Positions 11,500 through 21,400 of a DNA stretch of 64,000 bases are shown here, one piece after another. Location of the stretch: assembly GCA_031772625.1 (NCBI GenBank), contig CM062815.1:124233977-124297976 (forward strand), in the 5' to 3' direction. The notes beneath the pieces are model-generated. The model did not search any database, had not been told where the DNA came from, and was given only the letters and a program-made list of their open reading frames with translations. Numbering within the stretch: position 1 is the stretch's first letter; every line of letters starts with the position of its first letter. Both the position numbers and the translations under genes were made by a program. This stretch comes from Pinus tabuliformis. Lineage: Eukaryota; Streptophyta; Pinopsida; Pinales; Pinaceae.

Positions 11500-12699
11500 T
11501 GTTATCTCAAAATCAGACCCTGATAGGCTGCTGGTCAGGTTGACTCTAAGTAACTATTTCAGACCTACTTTAGGCTGAGGCTTAGCCTCCTCAACCTGAG
11601 AGGGCTCTCTCTGGATGTATTAATGATTTTGATTTAAAATAAGATGGCTAACTCTTGTAGAACAACTGTGACAAATATGACTGCTGGAAATACATTAAAC
11701 AAGTATCCATTGGGCCTATGGAGTCAACAACACCTTAATATAACAAAGATCTTGACCTTACATGGAAGTCAGGGCATTCAGCATTTGAATATTTAGAACA
11801 TACACTCATATGGAAACACACAATTTATAGATGCATACAGGAAATCAGAGCACATTCAGTGAATTCTGAGTGATTATACATCCATACCACTGTCAACAAA
11901 ACTAAGAAAAGGACAACATCACACATTCTGAATATAAGAAATCCTTCATGAATCCTGAGAAGTAAAATCAAAATTATATTACTGAAAGTGAGTCTTTACA
12001 TAAGCCAAATACAATGCTCTGTCATAAAGTTTTCCAACCCTCATTACATTGCTGTTTCAGCTATATATAGAGTTCTTATTCTAACTGATCGAGATTCCTC
12101 CTCCAGCATGAGGGGAATTCGAAAACTACTTCTAATGACACCTATCAACCATTTAACTAACTAATAAATACAACAAAGTGCTGACTGGAGTTTTTTTAGA
12201 GTTCTAAATCAACTATGACTCTAACTCCATATTACATGCATGATGGTTTCTCCTCGTTCTTTGACACCTGGTCCTCTTTCAGTTTGGCTGAGCTGGATGT
12301 TTAATGCTCCATGTTGACCTTGAATGCTGAATCTTTTTAACTGCTCAGAAATATTAGGAGACTACCCTTGCTTCTCGGCTTCAGTTTTCCCCATTATATT
12401 CGAATGCACAGAAGCATGTACTTTAGCCTTTAATTACCCAAAATGTGGAACATGTGTGCAGGCAAAAAGTTTCTTACAGGCAACTCGTTTGATGTATCTT
12501 GAACGGTGATAAAGGGGCTTTACAACAACAAAAATTTAAAATTGGATTTGAATATTCAACCTTTTTAAGCATCCACCTGTCTTGACCTGATTTACTGTTG
12601 GCAGCTCCAGATGATGTCTTGCATACCCTTTAGACGTTTCCCTTTCAAAATTCCCGCTTATAATTCAAACTGCTTGATTTGCGTTAAAATCATCACCTA
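11500..12699. other. Non-coding part of the 3.7-kb insert
   Basis: About 1.2 kb downstream of the insert's ORF (on its coding strand) with no supported ORF. It is AT-rich with scattered TGA- and CTGA-containing words. I see no primer-binding site or polypurine tract here. Confidence 0.4.
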
Positions 12700-12731
12700 C
12701 AGCAGTTTCGTAGCGCGCTACGAAACTGCTG
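12700..12731. repeat. Perfect 32-bp palindrome with GCGCTACGAAA half-sites
   Basis: The left arm is CAGCAGTTTCGTAGCG and the right arm is its exact reverse complement. The half-site GCGCTACGAAACTGC differs by one base from the repeated motif at 14900 (GCGCTGCGAAACTGC). It lies just downstream of the insert's ORF end. It could be a binding site or a stable RNA or DNA hairpin. Confidence 0.8.
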
Positions 12732-12903
12732 AATTATTTAAAACAGCTTGCTTTTAACCCGAGAACTTTATTAGCCGAGTATTTGATTGCCAAAACTCCT
12801 TCAGACTTTCCACATGTTGAATAGGAATTTATATCTCCTCAGAAAGATAAAATCAAGCAAATTTGTCAAAACTTTAAAACAAAATCTTACTTGAAATGAA
12901 AAC

Positions 12904-14442
12904 TTATTTAGCAGATAGCTGATTTAACTGTGCCTTCAGATCTTCAATTTGTTTCCTCATAGCCTTATTCCCAGCTCTCAATTGCATATTGATCCTTCTG
13001 ATGTATTTGGCTTCTTTGATTGCTGGTACTGTCCATGTGTGAAATTGTGAATGGCCATCAACCACTGAGTTCAGCTGAGCTTCCACAGTTTCAGTCCCTT
13101 TCCATAGAGCTTTATAATATTGTGCATGTATGGCTGCATGTTTTCTAGCGGCTTTCTTTAGTTTGGCAATCTCATACTTGGCTGATTCTAATTGGCTCTT
13201 AATGGCTGCTATATTATCTCCTTGAGATGTGATGACTGCTCTGCCTGTGTCTTTTTGTGTCTTTTCCCCTGTTTCCTCTGTTCTTGGCAGTACTTCCTGT
13301 ACTTGCTGGAATCTCCTTGTTATAGGTCTTCTAGGTTTAAAAACGAAACCTTCAGCTGGCTCATCAAATTTAAGCCTTTTTGAGGCCTTGGATTTCTTGG
13401 TGCTTTCTTGTGCTGACTGCATCAATTCGATTTGAACTGGTAGAGACTACTCGAATTCAATAGCCTGTAACAAATCATTTAAACTTGCCTTGGACACTGG
13501 ACTATCTTCGACTGCTATAGCTTTACCTTTTTCTTTATTTATCTGGCTTCTTGTTCTTACCCTCGAGACTGCTCCAGATGTGCTTGTTTCAGGTACAGTC
13601 TTTTTACCATGAGCTTTTTCCTTAGTTGATTGCTGAGGTTGATCTCGGATGACAAGCGGCTTCACTTGTTTTCTTGCTTGTGACTTTGGAACTCTTTTAG
13701 CTCTTACTTCTGTTTGGAGCTCAGCTATTGTAGAATCTCTAGCAGGTTGAGGAGTGAGGCCAGTCTGGCTTTTGAAGCCAGCCATAAAAATAAATGAATT
13801 CCAATCTCTGTCTATCTTTTGGAGCCCATCTAAAACCAGTAATTTGATCAAACCGTGATGAAACAAAGAGGTTTCAGAATCCTCTTTCCTCAGTTGTACC
13901 TTATCACACATCTTACTCAAACTACGGAAAAGATAAAACGGTAAGTCTATGGAGACCTTCCCGGTGAAATGCAAAAGTAGTTTGAAATGGTAAGAATAAA
14001 CCTTGTTATACCTTCCTTCACAAGTCAAATATTTCTGTATGCAGGTGAGTAAGAGAGCATAATGTTCTTTGACATAATTCCTTGGCACTCCCCTACTTAA
14101 ATATTCATTTACATAATCATCCTTCAAAAACGCCTTGCAAGGATTCATGTCAAATTTGAAATTTTTGAACCATTCCTCTTGTCCTCTTGGGATCTCTATC
14201 ACAGCAGATATCACTTCTGGAGGAACTTGCAATTCTAACATGGCTACCTTTGAATTCAAACCAGTGAAGTTAAGTGCAAATTCCTTAGTTACCTGTGCAT
14301 GTCCTCCTTGTAACTTTTTGCAGAAGTTCCAACACCCAGCCTTTTTAAAAGCTTTCTTCACCTCTTCATTTCTCAGCGTTATATCCAGGCCTTCAGGCTC
14401 AGTCCTTAGAGGTTTGCCGGATCTGTGCTCCTTTTTCTCCAT
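12904..14442 (-). pseudogene. Unidentified ORF of the 3.7-kb insert, one in-frame stop
   Basis: From the first ATG at 14442 the minus strand reads 513 codons with a single TAG at 13447-13449. The frame is also open upstream to about 14567 without an ATG, so the true start may be lost. The N-terminal 250 residues look globular, with A-L-N-F-T-G-L, L-T-C-E-G-R-Y-N, L-L-L-H-F-T-G-K and L-F-H-H-G-L-I-K. A basic, Ser/Thr-rich linker follows, then a C-terminal coiled-coil-like part (S-A-K-Y-E-I-A-K-L-K-K-A). I do not know the function. It resembles, from memory only, uncharacterised multi-copy plant proteins, possibly gymnosperm ones. A gag-like or LTR-borne accessory role is possible. Confidence 0.6.
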
Positions 14443-14517
14443 TGATTCTTCCAAATCCTCGCAAGCAATAACTACCAGCTCCAGTTGGAAATGTGATTCA
14501 GCTTCTTTTTTAATTCG

Positions 14518-14568
14518 GCCTCGCTTGATTATAAGCCTCGCTTGATTATCAGCCTCGCTTGAATTTTA
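14518..14568. repeat. Three 17-bp tandem repeats
   Basis: GCCTCGCTTGATTATAA, GCCTCGCTTGATTATCA and a diverged third copy follow each other, just upstream of the insert's ORF on the minus strand. Because 17 is not a multiple of 3 the array changes frame with copy number. Confidence 0.75.
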
Positions 14569-14839
14569 AACTCTTCCGTTTAAAACCTTTCAAGATATAA
14601 TCTTGCAGATTTGTCACTCATGCAGGACTTATGGCCATCATTATGGATTATGCACGGTAAAATTTCTTGGGAATAATAATTTGTGCATATCAACAGATCT
14701 AGTGGTGGTGATAGTGGCAATGAGCGTTAAAATGTGATAAGAAAGGAATATGAGTTGACATGAGAAGACATGGCTGATGACTCACCTAATGGACTTGACA
14801 TTTCGGGAAAGATTCACTGCGGAATGTACGAATCCATGA

Positions 14840-14964
14840 TTTCGCAGCGCTGTTAGTTTTGAATTTTAATGATGCGCTGCGAAACTTCCTAATCATGAAG
14901 CGCTGCGAAACTGCCTAGTTATGATTGCGCTGCAAAATTGGCGAATTAGAATAGCGCTGCGAAA
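14840..14964. repeat. Periodic GCGCTGCGAAA motif array
   Basis: The 11-mer occurs at 14874, 14900, 14927 (as GCGCTGCAAAA) and 14954, spaced 26, 27 and 27 bases, with an inverted copy TTTCGCAGCGC at 14840-14850. The DNA between motifs is diverged. The array is about 400 bases upstream of the insert's ORF on the coding strand and is echoed by the palindrome at 12700. This suggests a protein-binding array such as enhancer or transposase sites; the role is inferred. Confidence 0.7.
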
Positions 14965-15187
14965 TCACGAAAAGGCACGGTGACTCACATAAGACAAGAG
15001 GTGGTTATAGAACAATGATGGGTAGAGAGGAACTAATGGGAGTTGAGAACAACTTGGGTTAAAAACTCTTTTAAAAACTCCAAATCCTACGGGAAGAAAA
15101 TTAAAATGAAATTAAACTAGCACAGACCTTTGTCATCGGGCTAGGATAGAAAATTTCATGTATCAATTTTAGTTCTAAGTGATAACA

Positions 15188-15209
15188 TATTCCATGAGAT
15201 GATTTTCAT
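15188..15209 (-). pseudogene. LINE ORF2 start, separated from its body
   Basis: ATG at 15207-15209 begins M-K-I-I-S-W-N, and the frame is cut after 22 bases by the LTR-like insert. The last five bases (TATTC on the plus strand) are duplicated at 11495-11499. The ORF1 stop is only 14 bases upstream. Confidence 0.9.
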
Positions 15210-15223
15210 TAATAATGATGAGG

Positions 15224-16903
15224 TTATTGGTAGGACAGGAAGGCGTGTAAATCCTTCATTTTTCCTGAATTGATCAGATGCATACCCAAATCATGAAGAA
15301 CCTCTCCATTCGTCCTTCGGCCTCTTTTCTTGTTTTGTTTCCGTCCTAATGAATGGAGAAAAAGATTTTTGGATTGGTTACCTGTGCCTTTCATGATTCC
15401 TAATTTTTTCTTTTGCCTATCTAGCGCCGCTTGTTGTCTTGCTAAGAAGAGGTCGCTAATCTTCTTTAATTCTTCCTCCGGGATATTTTCCAGTCCTTGT
15501 GTTCTCCAGTGCTTTTCCATATCTGGCAGGTTTACCCCTTGTTTTTCTAGAACTTCATTGAGTTCCAGGTCGTCGCTTCCCCCATCGCTTGTTAGCATGT
15601 CTGTGTCTTCATCTCTTTCATCTGCTACTTCATGCGTTTGTATTTCTGTGTTCTCAGTGGTTTCCTCTGCATCCGTTGGTCTGTGGTCTGTCTTATTTTT
15701 TTGAGGTGCCTCTGGTAGCTTTGTCTCTTTGTTGTTTCCTTCCGAGTCTGCTTCTGAGTCCAGAATGTTGAAGGGATTAAGGGTTTTGCTGGGATCTATC
15801 ACTGCTTTGTTTATTCTTTTCCTGTATGCCCTTTGTCGAGATTTTGGCTTTTTGAAAGCCTCCTGATTCTTGGCTGGCTGCTCAAGCTTGGCATCTTCCA
15901 CTGGTTTATTTAATGGGCATTCCCTGACAAGGTGACCATGCTCATGGCATTTCCTACACCAGAAGGGAATCTGTTCATAGTCGATGGGTTGAAAGTAATC
16001 TTCGTCTCTGAACTCTAGCCACAGTCCTTCATGTAGGGCACCTGAGACATCCATTTCAATGCAGATCCTGGCACAGGAAGTGTACTTCCTTTGCATCGTT
16101 GCCTCCGAGGCTTTAATGAAGGTGCCAAGTCGGTCTCCTATGCGCTTTAGGGTTGCTAGGCCCCAGTAATCGATAGGTAGAGAGAAGAGGCGAATCCACA
16201 CAGGGACTTGGGTGAAGGTTTCCTTTTCAGGCACGAAGTTCGCCTTCCAAGGCCTCATGTAGAGGCCTGCTGATGAAAGGAAATAAGGCCCTCCATCGAA
16301 GATCCTATCTTTATCTTCTAGGTTAGAAAAGACAACAGTAAAAAAGCCTTTAGCTCCAAGATGTAGTTTGACATCACCTTTTGGTCTCCAGTGCTGCTTG
16401 ATCCATTGGCAAAGGACTCTTTCTATTGGCCACAGACCCATAAACTTACATACGATGGCATGTTCCAGCATGTGATCTCTGTAGGCCTGAATGTCTGGAT
16501 CTGAGAAGACCACACGGAGGGCTTCCTTCTTTTTGGGTTTGCAGACTCCTTGCAGGGTATTTTTGGGGCTGAGGTTAGAGGCTTTCGTTTTATCCTCATT
16601 TTCTATAGGGCGTTTTCCTTCCCTGTGTTCCTTCTCTTCATCTGACGGAGTGATTATTGGCTCAGAGCTGTTTTGACCTGCTTCCGGTTTATTCCCGTGC
16701 TTCTCCTGTCTGTCTCTGACTTTTCCTGGCATCTCTGATCCGTGATTTGGATCTTTCTGCCCCTGGATAGTTCTTCCGCTGCTTGTCCCAGAGCTGTCTT
16801 TTCGGGCTTCATACCCAGAGATATTGAAACCTTTATGAGCTTTGTGATTCTGCATGACTATTTGCCTGTAAGTTGGGGTCCCAGTGGACACCCCGTCTGC
16901 CAT
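15224..16903 (-). CDS. LINE ORF1: RNA-binding gag-like protein
   Basis: The ATG at 16903 is in good context (ACAAATGGC) and gives 559 residues with no internal stop; the open frame also extends upstream without an ATG. The middle third matches the DUF4283-type domain of plant L1 ORF1 (W-P-I-E-R-V-L-C-Q-W, F-F-T-V-V-F-S-N-L, D-G-G-P-Y-F-L). It is followed by a CCHC knuckle C-R-K-C-H-E-H-G-H-L-V-R-E-C near residue 312. The C-terminal part is acidic, then basic. The protein binds LINE RNA in active relatives. It is the only large open ORF in the window, while ORF2 next to it is dead. Confidence 0.9.
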   Translation of the reverse strand: MADGVSTGTPTYRQIVMQNHKAHKGFNISGYEARKDSSGTSSGRTIQGQKDPNHGSEMPGKVRDRQEKHGNKPEAGQNSSEPIITPSDEEKEHREGKRPIENEDKTKASNLSPKNTLQGVCKPKKKEALRVVFSDPDIQAYRDHMLEHAIVCKFMGLWPIERVLCQWIKQHWRPKGDVKLHLGAKGFFTVVFSNLEDKDRIFDGGPYFLSSAGLYMRPWKANFVPEKETFTQVPVWIRLFSLPIDYWGLATLKRIGDRLGTFIKASEATMQRKYTSCARICIEMDVSGALHEGLWLEFRDEDYFQPIDYEQIPFWCRKCHEHGHLVRECPLNKPVEDAKLEQPAKNQEAFKKPKSRQRAYRKRINKAVIDPSKTLNPFNILDSEADSEGNNKETKLPEAPQKNKTDHRPTDAEETTENTEIQTHEVADERDEDTDMLTSDGGSDDLELNEVLEKQGVNLPDMEKHWRTQGLENIPEEELKKISDLFLARQQAALDRQKKKLGIMKGTGNQSKNLFLHSLGRKQNKKRGRRTNGEVLHDLGMHLINSGKMKDLHAFLSYQ

Positions 16904-17056
16904 TTGTCGGGCCAGAACACGGCCTCTGAGAAGGAGATCAATTAATCGGTCTTTGTGCACTGCCAGAGTTGTTGGAGAACCTGTTCAGAGCAGAGCTAAA
17001 CCCTAGGTGCAGGGTTTTCTTCGCAGAGCGTTTTTGTTCCACGAGAAATTGCTAAT
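16904..17056 (-). other. LINE 5' leader
   Basis: About 150 bases between the 5' target boundary and the ORF1 ATG. It holds C-rich CTAGGGTTTAGCTCTGC-like sequence and an open but ATG-less frame. Plant L1 elements carry an internal promoter here; none can be proven by eye. Confidence 0.55.
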
Positions 17057-17072
17057 AACTCAAATTAATTTT
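17057..17072. repeat. LINE target-site duplication, right copy
   Basis: AACTCAAATTAATTTT, identical to 5891-5906. It marks the LINE 5' end, so this copy is not 5'-truncated. Confidence 0.9.
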
Positions 17073-18419
17073 AATTTCACTCTGGTAGCCAAATTTTCGA
17101 TCACATCTTATTGCTCTTGCTAACAATAGCTCATAGTCACCTTTGAATGTTGAATGATCAATAAATTATTTGAAATATTTAATACTGAGATAAAGCTAAT
17201 ATGATTTATTTTTTTCATATTAATATATTTCACTTACTCTCATAAATGAATTTACCTAAACTAGAGGTGGTTAGGATGAATGTGGTCAAATTATTGAATG
17301 AGCTTTGGTGATTCGACCCATTCCTTAAAAAGAGGTTATTTTGTTGAAATATAATGCTTGATGTCAATCTTTGCCTTTTACTTTAAATCATGCATGAGTC
17401 TGGTTTCATTTCATTGTATCAAAGGTGACTATATTAGTATCACAAGAGGGATTGAGTCCTTGCAACATACGTTTATGTATAACGATTTTAAGGAAAATGA
17501 GAAAAAGTAGGAAAGTAGCTCTATCTCAATGAGTCCTTTAGGAACAAAAAAAGCCTTTAATCAAATTTCATCCTTGACATACATAATCCATGCCCATAAT
17601 AAGTCAATCATTTATTGCATTGTACCCAATCCTTCTCCACCATACACTTCACACCTCCGCTTAGAATGTTGAATGGCTAGTAAATTATATTGTAAAATTG
17701 GATGGCATATTTAATACCAATGTAGAGATAATATGATTCAATACCTTGATATTAAAGCCCTGCACTTACCTTCAAAAATAATAATTCAGAGGAAATTAGG
17801 TACACATTTCCCTAATATCACAATTAAATTAGGTACACGTTTTGTTAGATGTGAAGCCAAAGTAGAAGTTGTCACTGCCTACACCGACCTCCTAACCGTC
17901 ACCATCCACACAAAGGCCGACTATCTACTATGCTAACTACTGTCGATAATCCACTGTCCATTGACTTTTAATTGACTGTGAGTCATGAAAAACACATGTA
18001 GAAAATTTTAGAGCTTTGTCTATCAATTATAAATTTGTAATTTAGTTCAACTTGACTAAGAAAACAAGGCAAAGCTTATAATTCTTTGTAAAACTTGTGA
18101 TTTCTTTTCCATTATTTATTCTGCTTTTGTCTATGTTTATTTTGTGTTGTCTCTCTCTTTTAATTTGTCTTTGAGTTATATTTCCTCCCATCAACTGTTA
18201 TCTTAGCGAATGTTATTTTCCCATGGTCTTTGCCGCATCCCTTTCTAACATCTCTTATTAAGTTTTAATTTAATTAAAAGAAAAAGGGAAAGGTGATCAT
18301 TTGTTACATAGTGAAATTTTTAAAGGACATGGATTTTGACTTTTTATTTTAAAAGGTATAATAATTAAAGCTTTATATTGAAGGTGGAATTTAATTTTTG
18401 GGGTGTGAATTTTATTAAG
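17073..18419. other. AT-rich intergenic DNA with a diverged repeat pair
   Basis: No supported gene. Segments at about 17138-17225 and 17664-17745 share GAATGTTGAATG, TAAATTAT, ATATTTAATAC and GATAA-AATATGATT in order, so they are old copies of one sequence. Confidence 0.45.
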
Positions 18420-19032
18420 AATGGAGACAATGGTATTAAATGATATGGAGAAGTTGAACGAGGCTAATTTTCCCCTATAGAAATCACAGATGGAGGATAA
18501 TATACTAATTTTAAAATATCAATAATTGTTAATTGAGGATCTATCAAAGTAACCCTCATCAATGATGGATGAAGAATTGAATAATCTATGTAGAAAAGTG
18601 ATTGATACAATCCCCAATATTTAACAAAGGATGTGTATTTCAATGTATCCAGAGAAAAGACGACAGAAGGATTATGTAAGAAGCTCCACAATCTATATGA
18701 GAAGAACACAACATCAAACAAAGTGTTCTTGATGAAGAAGTTGTATAATCTCAAGATGAGGGAGGGTGCTTCAATTGCAGAGCACTTGAATGAATTCAAC
18801 ATTACTACTAGTCACCTTATCTCTATTAAAATAATTCTAGAAGATGAAATTAGAGCTATCTTGTTAATTTTTTCTATGCAAGATAGCTGGAAAAATTTAA
18901 TTGTAGCCATGATAATTTCGGCACCTACAAGGACCCTGAAGTTTGATGATGTCAGTAGTAGTTTACTGAATGAGGAGTTGTGACCCTAAAGTTTGATGAT
19001 GTCAGTCGCAATTTACTGAATGAGGAGTTGTG
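18420..19032 (+). pseudogene. Copia-B gag (UBN2-type), broken
   Basis: The start reads M-E-K-L-N-E-A-N-F and later L-Y-N-L-K-M-R-E-G-A-S and E-H-L-N-E-F-N, which are landmarks of the plant Copia gag UBN2 domain. Stops occur early (near 18529). A 50-bp tandem duplication at 18933-18982 and 18983-19032 shifts the frame and places a TGA after L-N-E-E-L. Confidence 0.75.
18933..19032 (+). repeat. 50-bp tandem duplication in Copia-B gag
   Basis: Two adjacent 50-base units starting ACCCTGAAGTTTGATGATG and ACCCTAAAGTTTGATGATG. They end in GAGGAGTTGTG and differ at only a few bases. Confidence 0.9.
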
Positions 19033-19740
19033 ATGTAAGTCAATTGCAGAAACCAGCGAGGAGAAGCTCTAGCTCTAGCTTATTTTTGTAGAAGAATTGA
19101 TTGAGATCGACAAGGACATTTAAGATCAAGAGTTCAATCGAAATCAAGGAGTGGTAGGAACATTTGTTTTCATTGTGGTAAACTAAGGCACATGAAGAAA
19201 GAGCATCAAGACTTGAGGAAAGGACAAAAGGATAAAAAATTGGCCAGTATAAATCACAAATCATCCACCACAAACGAAGTTGAGACTACTACTGTAGTCA
19301 TAGACAGTGATGTGTTATTTACTATTTTAGTAGAGGATGCATGTTTATATCCTTGACTCTCAGGCATCCTTGACTCTAGTGTATCTCACCATGTCACACC
19401 ATGCAAAGATAGTTTTGTTGCATATAATCCTGGTGATTATGGTAGAGTGCATTTAGGAAATAATAATTTTTACAGTATTGTTGGAGTGGGAGATGTCTAG
19501 ATCAAGATGAAGGATGGAAAAGATATATTGTTGAAATAGGTCAAGCATGTACCAGAAATGTGCATGAGTTTGATCTTTGTGGGATGTTTGGATGATGAAG
19601 GCTATTACACAAGCTTTGAAAAAGGAGGATGGAAAATTAGAAAAGGAGCACGAGCCATGGCTAGAGGACCCAAAACAAGAACATTATATACATTGAAGGC
19701 AATGATAGTAAAATCAAATTTGGTTGTTTTCAGAAAATAA
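19033..19740 (+). pseudogene. Copia-B zinc knuckle and protease, broken
   Basis: A knuckle C-F-H-C-G-K-L-R-H-M-K-K-E-H has the last Cys replaced by His. The protease site reads I-L-D-S-S-V-S-H-H-V, so the D-S-G triad became D-S-S. The tail K-T-R-T-L-Y-T-L-K leads into the pre-integrase region. Both changes would disable the enzyme. Confidence 0.7.
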
Positions 19741-20612
19741 GGAAATTCAGTAGATCTATGACATAAGTGCTTGGTTCGCATGAGTGAGAAGGGAAAAAAA
19801 CACTTGTTGGTAAAAATTTACTGTTAGGTTTGAAATCCTATAATATTGATATGTGTGAGCATTGTATATATGGTAGACAAAGAAGGGTTTCTTTCCTTAG
19901 AGGTGGCCATGATAGAAAGAAAAATTTGTTAGAAGTGATACACTCATATGTGTTTGGGACTGTCAACATTAAGTCATTATGAGGAGCATCAAATTTTTTA
20001 ACATTTATAGATAATGCAGATAGGAAAGTTTGGGCCTACCCTATGAAAAGAAAAAGTGAAGTGTTTGAAATATTTCAAAAATTCCATGTTTTTGTTGAAA
20101 GAGAGACTAACAAATTTCTCAAGTGTATAAGAATAGATAATGATGGAGAATATTGCGCAAAAGCACTCAGGGAATATTGTGATAACTTTGCCATAAAGGA
20201 TGAGAAGGCTGTGCTTGGTACTCCTTAAAAAAATGTTGATGCAGAAAGGATGAATCACACCATTACGGATAAAGTGAGGAGTATGTTGTCAATTTTTGGT
20301 TTGGAGAAGCATTTTTGTGTAGAAACAGTAAGGACAACTTGTTACCTTATAAATCAATCTCCTACTACAACCTTCGATGGTGGCATTCTTGAAGAAGTTT
20401 GGACTGGTAAGAAGTTAAATTATTGTCATTTAAAGATATTTGGATGTGAAGCATTTGTAAATATTCCCAAAGAAAATAGAAGTAAGCTAGATGATAAATC
20501 TATGAAATGCATTTTTCTCGGATATGAAAATGAATAATTTGGCTATCATATATGGGATCTAGTCAAACATAAAGTTATTAGAAGTAGGGAAGTTATATTT
20601 AATGAGTCATAA
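19741..20612 (+). pseudogene. Copia-B integrase, broken
   Basis: Visible landmarks are C-E-H-C-I-Y-G-R near 19857, F-I-D-N-A-D-R-K (normally F-I-D-D), I-D-N-D-G-E-Y near 20133, a damaged T-P-x-x-N-V-D-A-E-R segment, V-W-T-G-K-K-L and F-G-C-E-A-F. Stops interrupt the frame at several points. It follows the standard Copia integrase plan. Confidence 0.75.
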
Positions 20613-21400
20613 ATGTTTAAGAGGTATGTAGGTGAGTTGGAGGTCAAGAAATTTATTGATAGGTTTGAAGAGCAGCATGAAAACATCTCACCAATGCAAG
20701 AAAATGGACAACAAATTCAAGAGCAAGAAGGAAAACAAGTGGAAAGTGATGAACATCAAGAAGAAGGAACCTTGGAGGAACGTTTACAGGAGGAACATTC
20801 ATAGATTTTCTAAGCCTCATAAGCCTTCACAAAGGTATCCTCCTTCAGATTATATTTTATTGAATGATGAAGGTGAGCCTAATTGTTTTCTAGTGGCTTG
20901 CAAATTTGAGCATAGTAAAGAATGGAAGAAGAAATGAACTCTTTGCTAGAAAATAAAACTTGGGAATTGGTAAATCTCCCAAAAGGTACAAAGGCCTTGC
21001 AAAACAAATGGGTATACAAGAGTAAGCATGAAAGTGATGAAAAGGAGAGGTATAAAACAAGGCTAGTGGTGAAAGGATTTTCCCAAAAATAAGGTATTGA
21101 ATTCACTGATATTTTCTCACTTGTTGTCAAAATGTCATCAATCAAAGTCATTCTTGGTATTCTTGTTGCTTTAGACTTATGATGTGAACAATTAGATGTA
21201 AATACTTCTTTCCTTCATCGTAAATCAGAGGAGGAAATTTATATGGAGAAACTAAAAGGCTTCATAGAAAAAGGCAAAGAAGACCTAGTTTGTAGGTTGA
21301 AGAAGGGCCTCTATGGGTTGAAAGAGACACCTCGACAATGGTATAAGAAATTTATTTACTCATGTTGGAACATTGTTTTCATAGGTTGGAAGCTGAACAT
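20613..21400 (+). pseudogene. Copia-B reverse transcriptase, N-terminal half
   Basis: After an acidic linker comes the reverse transcriptase start: E-E-M-N-S-L-L-E-N-K-T-W-E-L-V can be read across frames near 20927, then D-V-N-T-S-F-L-H near 21190 and L-K-K-G-L-Y-G-L-K-E near 21297. It is interrupted after G-W-K-L-N-I, where the antisense element begins. Confidence 0.75.

Larger units (their letters stand above)
11500..15187. mobile_element. 3,688-bp LTR-like insert (probable solo LTR) carrying an ORF
   Basis: The ends are TGTTATCTC and GTGATAACA, giving a 7-bp inverted repeat TGTTATC/GATAACA with TG and CA termini, and a 5-bp target duplication TATTC. TG/CA ends plus a 5-bp duplication are typical of LTR retrotransposons. 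I compared both ends by eye and found no internal LTR pair, so a solo LTR of about 3.7 kb is the simplest reading. A DNA transposon with short inverted repeats and subterminal motifs is the alternative. Two minus-strand ORFs in one frame and a repeated GC-rich motif lie inside. Confidence 0.75.
5907..17056 (-). mobile_element. Full-length plant L1-type LINE with a nested LTR-like insertion
   Basis: The element is bounded by a perfect 16-bp direct repeat, ends in a short A tail at the low-coordinate side, and encodes ORF1 then ORF2 on the minus strand. This is the layout of plant L1 elements, which insert by target-primed reverse transcription. ORF2 begins 14 bases after the ORF1 stop codon. 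Without the 3.7-kb insert at 11500-15187 the LINE is about 7.5 kb. It is markedly more GC-rich than its surroundings. Confidence 0.93.

Noticed and set aside
14840..14964. CRISPR-like array because of regular spacing
   Set aside because: The repeat is only 11 bp, one copy is inverted, the spacers are related to each other, and the context is a plant transposable element.
11500..15187. Extra genes naturally belonging to the LINE between ORF1 and ORF2
   Set aside because: A 5-bp target duplication and TG/CA ends show a later insertion; removing it rejoins ORF2 in frame.
17733..17936. 67-codon plus-strand ORF
   Set aside because: No motif, no context and low complexity; chance open frame in AT-rich DNA.
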